This document shows, in pieces, positions 1 to 8,711 of a stretch of DNA of 64,000 nt. The notes beneath the pieces are model-generated. The model worked only from the letters and a program-made list of their open reading frames with translations. It had not been told where the DNA came from and searched no databases. Origin of the DNA: JALZKA01 sp963715405 (GTDB lineage: Bacteria > Actinomycetota > Thermoleophilia > Solirubrobacterales > 70-9); assembly GCA_963715405.1 (NCBI GenBank), contig OY970239.1:2294001-2358000 (forward strand). The letters are read 5' to 3'. A program made the translations under genes and the position numbers. The first letter of the stretch is position 1. Each line of letters starts with the position of its first letter.

Positions 1-59
1 GATGGGGCCGATGTCAATCTCGGGCTGCATGAATCAGGTCAGCGCAAACGACCGCGCAG

Positions 60-131
60 CAGCCCCGACGGGGATCGAACCCGTGTTTCCGGAATGAAAA
101 TCCGGCGTCCTGACCACTGGACGACGGGGCC
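60..131 (-). tRNA. tRNA-Glu (anticodon UUC)
   Basis: Read on the minus strand, the segment folds as a 72-nt cloverleaf. It has a 7-bp acceptor stem (GGCCCCG with CGGGGCT, first pair G-U), a T arm with the GTTCGATCC loop, and an anticodon stem CCGGA/TCCGG around a loop TTTTCAT that presents UUC, which decodes GAA (Glu). The discriminator base is G and no CCA is encoded. It lies downstream of argF on the same strand. I see nothing recognisable in bases 1-59. Confidence 0.95.
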
Positions 132-181
132 TTGGCACCGGCCAGTCTAGGGAGAGGCTCAGGGCTACCTCCCACCTCGCG

Positions 182-226
182 CGAGGGAAGGAATTTGCAC
201 TCCCTATTTGACAAATCCTTCCCTCG
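182..226 (-). terminator. inverted repeat between argF and tRNA-Glu
   Basis: CGAGGGAAGGAATTTG (182-197) pairs with CAAATCCTTCCCTCG (212-226), with one bulged A and a 14-nt loop. It starts 27 nt past the argF stop, so termination or 3'-end processing of argF mRNA is the simplest reading. No T-tract follows on either strand, so it is not a classical intrinsic terminator. Confidence 0.5.
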
Positions 227-252
227 ACAAGAAGACGCGGTGCGCGATCCGG

Positions 253-1143
253 TCAGCTCGCGAGCAGCAGTTCGAGCAGCGCCTTCTGCGCGTGGAGGCG
301 GTACTCCGCCTGGTCCCAGACCGCCGAGCGCTCGCCGTAGAGGAGGCCTTCGGTGATCTCCTCGCCAGGGTGCGCCGGCAGGCAATGGAGCACGACCGCG
401 TCGTCGGCCGCGACGTCCATGAGCTCCTCGCGGAGCTGAAAAGGCGCCAGCGCTTGGCGGCGCTCTTCAGCGGTCGCCTCGTCGCCCATGCTCACCCAGA
501 CGTCGGTATAGAGCGCGTGCGCGCCCTCCGCCGCCTCGAACGGGTCGCCGGTCTGCTGAGCCGCGACGCCTTCCTCGAGGCGATACCCATCGGGGGCAGC
601 CACGACGACTTCGACCCCGGTCATCCCGCCGAGCAGCGCGAGCGAGCGCGCGACGTTGTTGCCGTCGCCGACGTAGGCGACCCGCAGCCCATCCAGATCG
701 CCGAACCGCTCGGCGAGGATCGCAAGGTCGGCCAGCGCCTGGCAGGGGTGGTGAAGCGGGGTCAGCCCGTTGATCACCGGCACGTCGGAGTGTTCGGCCA
801 GCTCGGCCACTGTCTCGTGCGAGCCCGAGCGGATCACGACGCCCGTGACGAAGCGCGAGAGCATCCGGGCGGTGTCGGCGATCGACTCGCCTCGGCCGAG
901 CTGAAGCTCGTCGGCCCTCAGCCCGACGGGGTGTCCGCCCAGCTCGGCGACCGCAACCTGGAACGAGATGCGCGTGCGCGTCGACGGCCGCTCGAAGTAG
1001 AGCGCTACGGAAAGCCCGCGGAGCGCGTCCTCCTCGGCTCCCTGCGCTCGCCCGGCCTTGAGCTCGATCGCCCGCTCGACCAGGCCTTTCACCTCGCCGG
1101 GTGCAAGCTCCTCACCGGTCAGGAAGTGTCGAAGGTCCCCCAT
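253..1143 (-). CDS. argF: ornithine carbamoyltransferase
   Basis: Makes citrulline from ornithine and carbamoyl phosphate in arginine biosynthesis; cytoplasmic, usually a trimer. The 296-residue protein has the carbamoyl-phosphate loop STRTR (residues 54-58), HPCQ (132-135), the DVWVSMG motif that separates ornithine from aspartate transcarbamylases, and the C-terminal HCLP motif. It starts with ATG at 1143; a TAACAT hexamer lies 12 nt upstream. No other arg gene is adjacent. It ends before an inverted repeat and tRNA-Glu. The gene looks intact. Confidence 0.93.
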   Translation of the reverse strand: MGDLRHFLTGEELAPGEVKGLVERAIELKAGRAQGAEEDALRGLSVALYFERPSTRTRISFQVAVAELGGHPVGLRADELQLGRGESIADTARMLSRFVTGVVIRSGSHETVAELAEHSDVPVINGLTPLHHPCQALADLAILAERFGDLDGLRVAYVGDGNNVARSLALLGGMTGVEVVVAAPDGYRLEEGVAAQQTGDPFEAAEGAHALYTDVWVSMGDEATAEERRQALAPFQLREELMDVAADDAVVLHCLPAHPGEEITEGLLYGERSAVWDQAEYRLHAQKALLELLLAS

Positions 1144-1214
1144 CGGAAGTCGCGGATGTTAGGGAAGGAATTAGTGTGCACCCACAGTCCGCCCTGCGAC
1201 ACCCGGAGGAGCTC

Positions 1215-1817
1215 ATGGCCCAAGCGAAGAAGAGCACGACCGCAAAGCGCTCAAAGCCCGCCAGGAAGAAGACAACGTCCCGCTCGTCCGCAGCGAGTCG
1301 CGGAAACAAGAGCGTCGAAGAGTTCCGCGACGCGCTCGAGAAGAGCGTCACGCTCAGCCGCGAGCGCATCCAAGAGGTCATGGACGACGCCGTGAAGCGC
1401 GGCCGCATGACCCGCGCCGATGCCGAGGAGACAGTGAGCCGTCTCGTATCGAAGGGACGAAAGCAGTCGGACGAGCTCCTCGCCGAGCTCGAGAAGCTCC
1501 TGGATCAGGCGCGCAAGGGCGTCGAGGCGCGCGTCGCCCCCGCTCGCAAGCGCGCTGAGCAAACCGCGAGTCGCGCCGTCAAGCGCGTACGCACGACCGC
1601 TGAGCCGGCGCTCGTCGAGGCCGACAAGCTCCGCCGCCGCGCCGGCGTCGCCAGCTCATCGCCCATCACGGGCTACGAGAGCCTCAACGCCACGCAGGTG
1701 AAGTCGCGACTGCGAGGCATGAACAAGGCCGACCTGCGCAAGGTTCGCACCCAGGAGAAGCGCGGCAAGGCGCGCAAGGGCATCCTCGACGACATCGAAA
1801 AGCGCCTGAACGCCTAG
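1215..1817 (+). CDS. phasin-like / histone-like Lys-rich coiled-coil protein
   Basis: A 200-residue protein. The N-terminus is a Lys/Arg/Ser/Ala-rich tail (KKSTTAKRSKPARKK), followed by a long charged helix rich in Glu, Lys and Arg that resembles polyhydroxyalkanoate phasin-like regulators, then a second basic stretch. The C-terminal ~45 residues (ESLNATQVKSRLRGMNKADL) form a small helical segment of unknown role. The start is ATG 1215, preceded by GGAGG; the frame is open upstream but overlaps argF, so the longer start is rejected. DNA binding through the basic tail or granule association are both possible. The exact function is unknown. Confidence 0.7.
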   Translation: MAQAKKSTTAKRSKPARKKTTSRSSAASRGNKSVEEFRDALEKSVTLSRERIQEVMDDAVKRGRMTRADAEETVSRLVSKGRKQSDELLAELEKLLDQARKGVEARVAPARKRAEQTASRAVKRVRTTAEPALVEADKLRRRAGVASSSPITGYESLNATQVKSRLRGMNKADLRKVRTQEKRGKARKGILDDIEKRLNA

Positions 1818-1833
1818 GTGCCACGATAGGCGG

Positions 1834-3183
1834 GTGACCACGCCCGCCACCAAAGCAGCTCGCCCCCACAAGGGCGAAGAGCTTGAGCTGACGGTCGACT
1901 CGCTCGCCCAGGGGGGACGCGGCGTCGCCCGGCGCGACGACGGCTTCGTCGTCTTCGTCACCGGCGGGCTTCCCGGCGACCGGGTGCGCGCCCGCGTCTC
2001 GCGCTCCAAGCGCGGCTACGCAGAGGCAGTCTCGGTCGAGCTGATCGAGGCGAGCCCGGACCGCGTCGCCGACACCTGCGTCCACGAGGGCGAGCCCTGC
2101 CCCGGGGCGCCATGGCAGGGTCTCCCCTACGAGCGCCAGCTCGAGCTCAAGGCCGAGCAGGTCGATGAGGCTCTCCGGCGGCTCGGCGGCCTCGACGGCT
2201 TCGAGACCGAGCCGATCGTGCCCGCCACCTCCGAGTGGCGCTACCGCAACAAGCTCGAGTATTCGTGGGGTGACTCCGGCGGCGAGATCGTCCTCGGCTT
2301 CCATCCGCGCGGCGACTGGCGCCGGGTGGTCGACGTCGAGGACTGCCATCTCGCCTCCGCCCAGAACAACAAGGTGCGCAACGAGGTGCGCGAGTGGGCG
2401 CGCGAGAACGCCCTGCCGCCGTACGAATCCACCGATGCCCGCGGCGTCCTTCGCCACCTCGTCGTGCGCGAAGGCACCCGCACCGGCCAGGTTCAGACCC
2501 GCCTGGTCACCGCGCCCGCAGAGTTCCCGCGCCCACCCGTGGATCTTCACACCGTGATCGACGGCCCGTCCGGCGGCACCGGCGGCCCGACCGGCGTCCT
2601 CGGCGAGGAGTACCTCGAGGAGGAGCTCTCGGGCCTCCGCTTCCGCATCTCCCACCCCGCCTTCTTCCAGACGAACACCGAGATGGCGGAATCCCTCTAC
2701 GGCATCGCCGGCGACTACGCCGGGCTCACCGGCACGGAGAACGTGTGGGACCTCTACTGCGGCATCGGCACGATCGGCCTCTCGCTCGCGTCGAAGGCGC
2801 GCTCGGTCTGGGGCCTTGAGTCCGTTCCCGAAGCCATCGCTGACGCCGAGCGAAACGCAAAGCGGAACGGCATTCAGAACGCGCAGTTCGTCGCGGCCGA
2901 TGCTCGCCTCGGCATCGGCCCGCTCGCCGATCGAGCCGGAAAGCCGGACGTGCTAATCGTCGATCCGCCGAGGGCCGGCCTCTCAAAGAAGATCGTCAGG
3001 CGAATGATCGAGGCCGAGGCACCCCGCATCGTCTACGTCTCCTGCAATCCGACGACGCTCGCACCGAACGCGGCGCAGCTCGTCGAGGCCGGCTACGAGC
3101 TCAAGCGCATCCGGCCCGTCGACATGTTCCCGCAGACGCCTCATGTGGAGTGCGTGGCATTGCTGGAGCGCGCGGCGGGCTAG
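1834..3183 (+). CDS. TrmA/RumA-family RNA (uracil-5-)-methyltransferase with TRAM domain
   Basis: Transfers a methyl group from SAM to C5 of a uridine in tRNA or 23S rRNA. The 449-residue protein has an N-terminal TRAM RNA-binding domain (about 12-72), a SAM-binding motif VWDLYCGIGTIGLSLA, DPPRAGL, and the catalytic-cysteine motif YVSCNPTTLAPN. The Fe-S cysteine set of RumA is incomplete: C82 and C89 are present, but the usual CGGC is CPGA, so a [4Fe-4S] cluster is doubtful. The start is GTG at 1834, 16 nt after the phasin-like gene. The substrate (rRNA or tRNA) cannot be told from sequence, so I give no symbol. Confidence 0.88.
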   Translation: MTTPATKAARPHKGEELELTVDSLAQGGRGVARRDDGFVVFVTGGLPGDRVRARVSRSKRGYAEAVSVELIEASPDRVADTCVHEGEPCPGAPWQGLPYERQLELKAEQVDEALRRLGGLDGFETEPIVPATSEWRYRNKLEYSWGDSGGEIVLGFHPRGDWRRVVDVEDCHLASAQNNKVRNEVREWARENALPPYESTDARGVLRHLVVREGTRTGQVQTRLVTAPAEFPRPPVDLHTVIDGPSGGTGGPTGVLGEEYLEEELSGLRFRISHPAFFQTNTEMAESLYGIAGDYAGLTGTENVWDLYCGIGTIGLSLASKARSVWGLESVPEAIADAERNAKRNGIQNAQFVAADARLGIGPLADRAGKPDVLIVDPPRAGLSKKIVRRMIEAEAPRIVYVSCNPTTLAPNAAQLVEAGYELKRIRPVDMFPQTPHVECVALLERAAG

Positions 3184-3192
3184 GTTCACGCC

Positions 3193-3979
3193 ATGGCTAA
3201 GCGCTCAAGAGGCTTTGGCGTGGCGGCCGGGCTCGACCCGGACGTCGCGACGCCGCTAGCCGCGCGCTGCCAAGAGCTCGGCTACGGCTCGATCTGGTCC
3301 AACAACACGCCGATGGCCAGCGGACTGGAGACGCTCGCGACCTTTGCCGAAGGTTCCGGCGAGATCGACCTCGGGGTAGCGGTCATCGCTCTCGACCAGA
3401 ATGACCCTGCAGAGGTCGCGGTGAAGATCGACGAGCTCGGCTTACCGCGTGAGCGCCTTTGGCTCGGCATCGGCTCCGGCTTTTCGAAGAAGCCCCTGAC
3501 GACGATGCGCGAGCAGCTTCCCTCCCTGCGCGACACCTTCGGCGACATCCGGCTCATGCTCGCCGCGATGGGACCGAAGATGTGCGAGTTCGCCGGAGCA
3601 GAGTTCGACGGGGTCTGTTTCAACTGGATGACGGCCGGTTTCGCGCGCGACGCCCGCAGGCACGTCGAGAAGGGCGCTGCGGACGCCGGTCGCGAGACTC
3701 CGCCGATCATGGGCTACGTGCGCACCGCCATCGGCGACGACGCCGCTTCCCGCCTTGCCAAGGAGGAGCGCTTCTACCGGGAGCTCCACCACGGCTACAA
3801 GAAGCACTTCGACCGTCTTGAGCGAGGAGGTGGGCACCGTCGGCGTCGCCGAGCCCGACGCCGCCGCGGCGCAGCGCCAGCTTTCGGAGTTCGAGGCCCT
3901 CGACATCACCGTCGTCCGGGGCCTGGCGAGCGCGAACCTCGAGGCAATGGCGACGCTGGCCGAGCAGGCCGCACCCTAG
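3193..3979 (+). CDS. F420-dependent LLM-class oxidoreductase, frameshifted
   Basis: A luciferase-like monooxygenase (TIM barrel), probably using F420 or FMN. The N-terminal 210 residues read in one frame (MAKRSRGFGVAAGLDPDVAT, then GLPRERLWLGIGSGFSKKPL). Near 3815-3825, after KKHFDRL, the frame breaks and the natural C-terminus continues in the next frame (SEEVGTVGVAEPDAAAAQRQ to AEQAAP), stopping at 3979. Reading on in the first frame to 4545 gives only low-complexity Arg-rich sequence antisense to the next gene. ATG 3193 lies 6 nt after TAGGTT, whose TAG is the stop of the upstream gene. This is one indel: an error or recent decay. The substrate is unknown. Confidence 0.75.
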
Positions 3980-4638
3980 TACGGCGGGAGGTCCGCGTAC
4001 CAGTCGCCGAGCACGCGGAAGGCGCGCCAGAACTCGCGCTTCGATTCCTCAGAGTCGAGCGATTGGTCGATGTCGGGTACGTAGAGCACTTCGACGGTCG
4101 GGGTGAAGGGCTGCACCTCGCCCAGCGTCGGGGAAAGCTCGCGGGCCAAGGGCACCTCGACCTCACACAAAGCCTCGAGCGCGTCCTCGCCCATCACCAC
4201 GATCAGCCTCGGGCCGACGATGGCGATCTCCTCGACGATCCGCTCCACGCATTCGGCCGCCGCGAGCGTCGGATCGGAGATCGGACACTTCACGCAGAGC
4301 GTCCCATACACGGTCAGCGGATCCACGCCGAGCCGCTTGAAGCTCTTCATGAGCGCGTTCCCAGCCCGGCCGTAGAAAGCGACGCCCTCTTCGATCTCAG
4401 AAGGCGTCGGCGCGTGCTTGAGGATCATCACGTCGGCCTGCGGATGACCCGAGCCCAGGACCGGCATGAGGTTGCCCCGGGGGCAGTGCGAGCATTCCTG
4501 GAGGCGCTGCGTGAGCCCGCTGAGCTCACGGATCGCCCGCTCTAGGTACTTCTCCTGGATCTCGTCGTCGGTCACGGGCACAGCCGTGACGTTCTTCTCG
4601 GGGGAACCTTCGCCTCCTGCCGCCGCGCCCGGGTGCAT
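3976..4638 (-). CDS. uracil-DNA glycosylase superfamily (family 4-like), divergent
   Basis: Resembles family-4 Fe-S uracil-DNA glycosylases. The cluster cysteines are visible (C49 and C52 in CSHC, C118 in VKCP, C130). The catalytic motif I, normally GEAPG, reads KHAPT (74-78), and the C-terminal His-Pro motif is replaced by VPDID. Fe-S binding is likely kept, but the classical chemistry may be lost or changed. 220 residues, ATG at 4638. It is 14 nt downstream of the glycosyltransferase-PHP gene on the same strand, so probably co-transcribed. Its stop shares a CTAG with the convergent oxidoreductase gene. Confidence 0.8.
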   Translation of the reverse strand: MHPGAAAGGEGSPEKNVTAVPVTDDEIQEKYLERAIRELSGLTQRLQECSHCPRGNLMPVLGSGHPQADVMILKHAPTPSEIEEGVAFYGRAGNALMKSFKRLGVDPLTVYGTLCVKCPISDPTLAAAECVERIVEEIAIVGPRLIVVMGEDALEALCEVEVPLARELSPTLGEVQPFTPTVEVLYVPDIDQSLDSEESKREFWRAFRVLGDWYADLPPY

Positions 4639-4652
4639 CGCGCCTTGCTCCC

Positions 4653-6561
4653 CTATGGGAGGCTCTTGCCCCCACGCCCGCCGCTCGTCTGGATGAACTT
4701 GAGCGCCTGCACGTAGACCAGGTTCTTGTGCTTGCGGACGATGTCTGCGTTTCGCATCGCCTCGAGGAACTCCGCGGGGCCGTCGAAGTCGTGGACCCGG
4801 ATCATCACGCTGCCGAGGCCCTGAGCCACATGGCTGTCGGAGCCCGCGCCGGGCACGATCCGGTACTTGGTCGCAAATCGCTCCGCCTCCTCGTTGAAAG
4901 CGGTGAGCGTCACGCGCGGGTTGAAGACCTCGAGGATGTCGATCTCGTCCACGATGCCGAGCAGGTGCTCGTAGTCGGGCACGGAGTGCAGGCGGTCGAA
5001 CGGATGGGGCACGTACACGAGTCCGCCCTGCCGCCGGATCTCCGCGATCGTCTCGGCCATCGTCATCCCACGCTCGATCTTCTTCTCGAGGAAGAGCCCG
5101 ATCACCTCGCCCTGCTCGGCTGTCTTAACCTCCTCGGCGACGATCACCTTGATCCCGACCTCGTCCGCGATCTCCCTCGCCTCGAGGGCGCCGGAGATCA
5201 CGTTGTGGTCCGTGATCGCGATCGCGCCCAGCCCCTGCTCCTTCGCCGTCTCCAGCAGGGTCCTCGCCGGGGTCGCACAATCGGGCGAATGGTCCGTGTG
5301 CATGTGAAGGTCCACTCCGATCTGCTTGCGGCGAGAGATACGCCTGCGGACGGCCGAGTCGCCGCGCGGGTCTTGGCGGCGGGCCGCAAGCCGCATGTAG
5401 ATCTCCTCAACCTGATCGGCAACCGACCCCCAATCACGGCTCGCTCCCCGCGAGCGCTGCGTGAACTCCGTGCGAAGCTCGGTGCGCCTTCCGAGGCGCT
5501 CGAGCTGCCCGGCCAGCGTGATCGCGTCCCCGGGCGGAAACATCAGCCCCAGCTCGCCCCCGCGCACGAGCTCGTCATAGAGCGGGAGCTGCGAGACCAC
5601 CGGCACGGTGCCGGAGCCGAGCGCAGCCCGGATCAGCCCCGGCGCCGTCCGCGGTCCTCCGGATGCGACGCAGACGACGTCGGCGGCAGCCACCAGCTCC
5701 TCCGGCTCGATCGATCGCCGGCCGACGACGTGGATGCGCTCGCGCATGCGGTTTGAGATCCGCACGTCGCCACCGTCGGGAAGCCAGATCGCCGCCTCCC
5801 ATTCGAGATCGGCGGGTAGCCGGCGAAGGGCGCGCATGAAGAGGCGAAGCGCACCGCGCTCCTCCTCCAGGCAGAACGCGATGCGAAGCGGCTTCTCGTC
5901 CCCTTGGGGCTCGCCGGGCCACTCGCCCTCGAGCGCCCGGACCCCGGGCTCGAACCAGCTCGTAGCTACCGGGGAAGTAGCGGCACATGAGGTCCGACGT
6001 CTCGCAGCAGCTCGCCGTCCGCGCGTCGAGCCTGCCGAAGAAGACCTCGACGAGCGGGCGAGCCACCTGGGTCGAGAGCACCCGCTCTGAAGGCTCGTGG
6101 AAGCTCCCGACGTTGAGCGAGCGCGAATGGCGAAGCGCTACCGAACTCGCGCTGGGAGCGAACGGGTCGTGAACGTGGACGATGTCGAAATCCACGCCCC
6201 CGAGGAGGGCGTCAAGCCCTTTCGAGACATCGAGCGGCAGCGGCACACCCCGGGGGCGAGGCCCCGAGGGCATCGGTAGACCCGTGCCGACGGCGAGCAC
6301 CGGCGGACCGCCTTCGCCGGCCCGCTCGCCCCGCCACGAGCCGTTGAAAAGCGCATCCGGCCGCTCGCGCGCCGCGTTGATCAGCCGCCGCGCTTCGCGC
6401 GTTCCTCCACGAAGGCTCGACGGAGCGGCGACCACGACGCGGTGCCCGCGCGTCGCGAGCTCCGAGGCGGTCCGCTCGACGAACTCGTTGATCTCGTGAC
6501 GCTGGCCCCATGGCAGCGGCGTCACATGGACGACGCTGAGGCGATCGGCGCGCGCGGGCAC
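4653..6561 (-). CDS. glycosyltransferase (GT-B) fused to a PHP phosphoesterase domain, frameshifted
   Basis: One gene in two frames. The first part (from GTG 6561) is a GT4-like N-terminal domain (VVHVTPLPWGQRHEINEF; FDIVHVHDPFAPSA). After YFPGSYELV, near 5955-5965, the frame shifts; translation continues FEPGVRALEGEWP and joins the GT C-terminal domain (GTVPVVSQLPLYDELV). A PHP domain follows with the metal ligands GVDLHMHTDHSPDC, AITDHNVISG, VPHPFDR and GSDSHVAQG. The PHP part is probably a metal-dependent phosphoesterase. A TATGCT hexamer sits 6 nt upstream of the GTG, suggesting a leaderless mRNA. Automated tools will likely call two overlapping genes (4653-5837 and 5575-6561). The acceptor is unknown. 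Confidence 0.8.
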
Positions 6562-6677
6562 CGAACGAGCATATGAGCAAGACGCGGCCCCCGCCGCTGG
6601 GAGCGACGGCGGCCGGGTTCTGTATCGCGAGGTTCGCGGAGGTGCTCGGAGCCGTGACCGTGAAGGTCTCGTTCGGC

Positions 6678-7877
6678 TCAGGCGTCGGCGGCGACCGCTT
6701 CCGCGGCTGCCTCTGCGGCCTTCGCGCCCGAAACGGTGCGCGAGTTCTCGGCGATGAAGTCCTCGGTCAGCTTGCGGGCGTCCGCGTCGGGGCGCTGGGT
6801 GTGCGGAGACTTCATGAGGTAGCTCGACGGGCCGTCGAGCTGGCCCGCGATCCCCTTGTTGAGCGCCAGCTTGATCAGCCGCACCGCGTCGATCACGACG
6901 CCGGCCGAGTTCGGCGAGTCCCAGACCTCGAGCTTGAGCTCAACGGTCAGCGGCACGTCCCCGAACGACTTGCCCTCGAGGCGGATGTGCGCCCACTTGC
7001 GGTCGGTCAGCCACGGCACGTAGTCCGACGGGCCGACGTGGACATCGTCCTCGGGCAACTCGGTGCCCATGACGGAGGTCACCGCGTTGGTCTTCGAGAT
7101 CTTCTTCGAGTCGAGACGCTCGCGCTCGAGCATGTTGAAGAAGTCCATGTTGCCCCCCACGTTGAGCTGCGAGGTGTGCTGAAGCTCCACGCCGCGCTCA
7201 TGGAAGAGGCGCGCCAGCTGGCGGTGGACGATCGTGGCGCCCACCTGCGACTTGATGTCGTCGCCGATGATCGGCAGGCCGGCGTCCGCGAAGCGCTTCG
7301 ACCAATCGTCTTGGCGCGCGATGAAGACGGGTAGGCAGTTGACGAAGCCGACGCCGGCCTGAAGAGCCTGCTCGACGTACCACTTCGTCGCGGCCTCGGA
7401 GCCCACCGGCAAGTAGCAGACGAGGACATCGGCCTTCGTCTCTTTCAAGATGCCGATGATGTCGGCGGTCTCGCCCGGCGCCTTGGTGATTTTCTGCTTG
7501 AGGTACTTGCCGAGGCCGTCGTGCGTCATTCCCCGGTGGACCTCGACGCCCATGTGAGGGACGTCGGCGAACTTGATCGTGTCGTTCTGGCCCGACCAGA
7601 TGGCCTCGGATAGGTCCTTGCCGACCTTCTCCGAGTCGATGTCGAAGGCCGCGACGAACTCGATGTCCCGGACGTGGTAGCCGCCCAGATCGACGTGCAT
7701 AAGCCCCGGGACCTGCTCGCCGGGATCGGCGTCCTTGTAGTACTCGATGCCCTGGATGAAGCTGTTCGCGCAGTTACCGACACCAACGATCGCGACGCGG
7801 ACCTTGCCGTCGTCGTGGCGCGTGCCGTTCCGAGAGGCGCCATTTGTCTGGTGGGCCTCTCCGTTGATGGAGCTCAT
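6678..7877 (-). CDS. ino1: inositol-3-phosphate synthase
   Basis: Converts glucose 6-phosphate to 1D-myo-inositol 3-phosphate with NAD, the first step to phosphatidylinositol lipids and mycothiol. The 399-residue protein has an N-terminal Rossmann motif (VAIVGVGNCANSFIQG), FNCLP-type and QLNVGGNMDF motifs, and a KSFGDVPLTVELKLEVWDSP catalytic segment, all typical of the actinobacterial type. ATG 7877 is preceded by GAAAGGA about 10 nt upstream. The neighbouring phosphatidyltransferase on the same strand supports a role in inositol phospholipid synthesis. Confidence 0.95.
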   Translation of the reverse strand: MSSINGEAHQTNGASRNGTRHDDGKVRVAIVGVGNCANSFIQGIEYYKDADPGEQVPGLMHVDLGGYHVRDIEFVAAFDIDSEKVGKDLSEAIWSGQNDTIKFADVPHMGVEVHRGMTHDGLGKYLKQKITKAPGETADIIGILKETKADVLVCYLPVGSEAATKWYVEQALQAGVGFVNCLPVFIARQDDWSKRFADAGLPIIGDDIKSQVGATIVHRQLARLFHERGVELQHTSQLNVGGNMDFFNMLERERLDSKKISKTNAVTSVMGTELPEDDVHVGPSDYVPWLTDRKWAHIRLEGKSFGDVPLTVELKLEVWDSPNSAGVVIDAVRLIKLALNKGIAGQLDGPSSYLMKSPHTQRPDADARKLTEDFIAENSRTVSGAKAAEAAAEAVAADA

Positions 7878-7980
7878 TGAACGAAGTCCTTTCGGAGCAG
7901 GTCAGGCCGCGTCGCGGGGGCGACGCTCAAAGCTTTGGCTGATTGCGTAGAAGGGAATTTACGCCACTCACCCGTCCGGG

Positions 7981-8622
7981 TTACACCCCGCCGTCCATTT
8001 GCGCCTCCTGGGTACGCAACTCCCGGCGGACGTGCCAGACCCGCTGGCCGACCGTGAAAGTCGTCAGCCCTGCCATCACGTATATGGAGGCAGGCAACAA
8101 GTCCACGCCCGAGATCAGCTCGCCGGCCCCGAAAACGAGCCCGATCGAGATGATCACGACGCGCACCGCTCGAGTCGCGATGCCCACCGTGCACTCGACG
8201 CCGAGCGCCTCGGCGCGCGCGCGCGTGTAGGACACCATGAGCGACCCGAGTACTACGAAGACGCACGCCGCGGCGGCGTTCGAGTCCCCGGCCTCGGCGA
8301 ACTGCCAGGCGATGGCGGTGAGGACGATTCCCTCCTCGATCCGGTCGAGGGTCGAATCGAGGAAGGCGCCGAACAGCGTGCCTTTGCCCGACATGCGCGA
8401 GTAGCGGCCATCGAGCGTGTCCATCACAGAGCCGGCGATGAATGCAAGGCCGCCGAGCAGGATCAGGTCGCCGAAGATGAGCGCGGCGGCCGCCAGGTTC
8501 CCGGCGAGACCCGTCATCGAGATCGCGTTCGGCGTCAGCCGCGATTCGATCAGCCGGTTTCGCGCGTACGAGCGCCATGCCTGGGACGAGCGAGAGCTCG
8601 ACGCACCCCCCTGCGACTCCAT
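7981..8622 (-). CDS. CDP-alcohol phosphatidyltransferase (likely phosphatidylinositol-phosphate synthase)
   Basis: An integral membrane enzyme that joins CDP-diacylglycerol to an alcohol. The CDP-OH-P signature is complete: DTLDGRYSR, eight residues, then GAFLDSTLD, giving all four Asp residues; the usual Ala-Arg is Ser-Arg. About five to six hydrophobic helices follow. The start is ATG 8622 (a TTG lies one codon upstream). It lies 103 nt upstream of ino1 on the same strand, so the probable acceptor is inositol 3-phosphate. PgsA (glycerol-3-phosphate) is the main alternative. Confidence 0.87.
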   Translation of the reverse strand: MESQGGASSSRSSQAWRSYARNRLIESRLTPNAISMTGLAGNLAAAALIFGDLILLGGLAFIAGSVMDTLDGRYSRMSGKGTLFGAFLDSTLDRIEEGIVLTAIAWQFAEAGDSNAAAACVFVVLGSLMVSYTRARAEALGVECTVGIATRAVRVVIISIGLVFGAGELISGVDLLPASIYVMAGLTTFTVGQRVWHVRRELRTQEAQMDGGV

Positions 8623-8711
8623 CAAGCTCGGGCCTTCGCGTCCATCACGCGCGGCAGTCTATGGCGCGCTTTGAGCCGGGTCCACTCCAACACGCGCCAT
8701 AGCCTAGGCGC

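Noticed and set aside
194..216. CIRCE-like half site TTTGCACTC near tRNA-Glu
   Set aside because: The second half GAGTGC is absent and neither neighbour is a heat-shock gene.
208..1395. Plus-strand frame of 395 codons over argF
   Set aside because: Antisense shadow of argF; Arg/Asp-rich translation without family motifs. Similar long shadows over other genes (4728-5756, 12923-13969, 19980-21671, 54240-55076) were rejected for the same reason.
3980..4545. Extension of the oxidoreductase frame to 4545
   Set aside because: It is antisense to the UDG-like gene; the natural C-terminus of the oxidoreductase is in another frame and stops at 3979.
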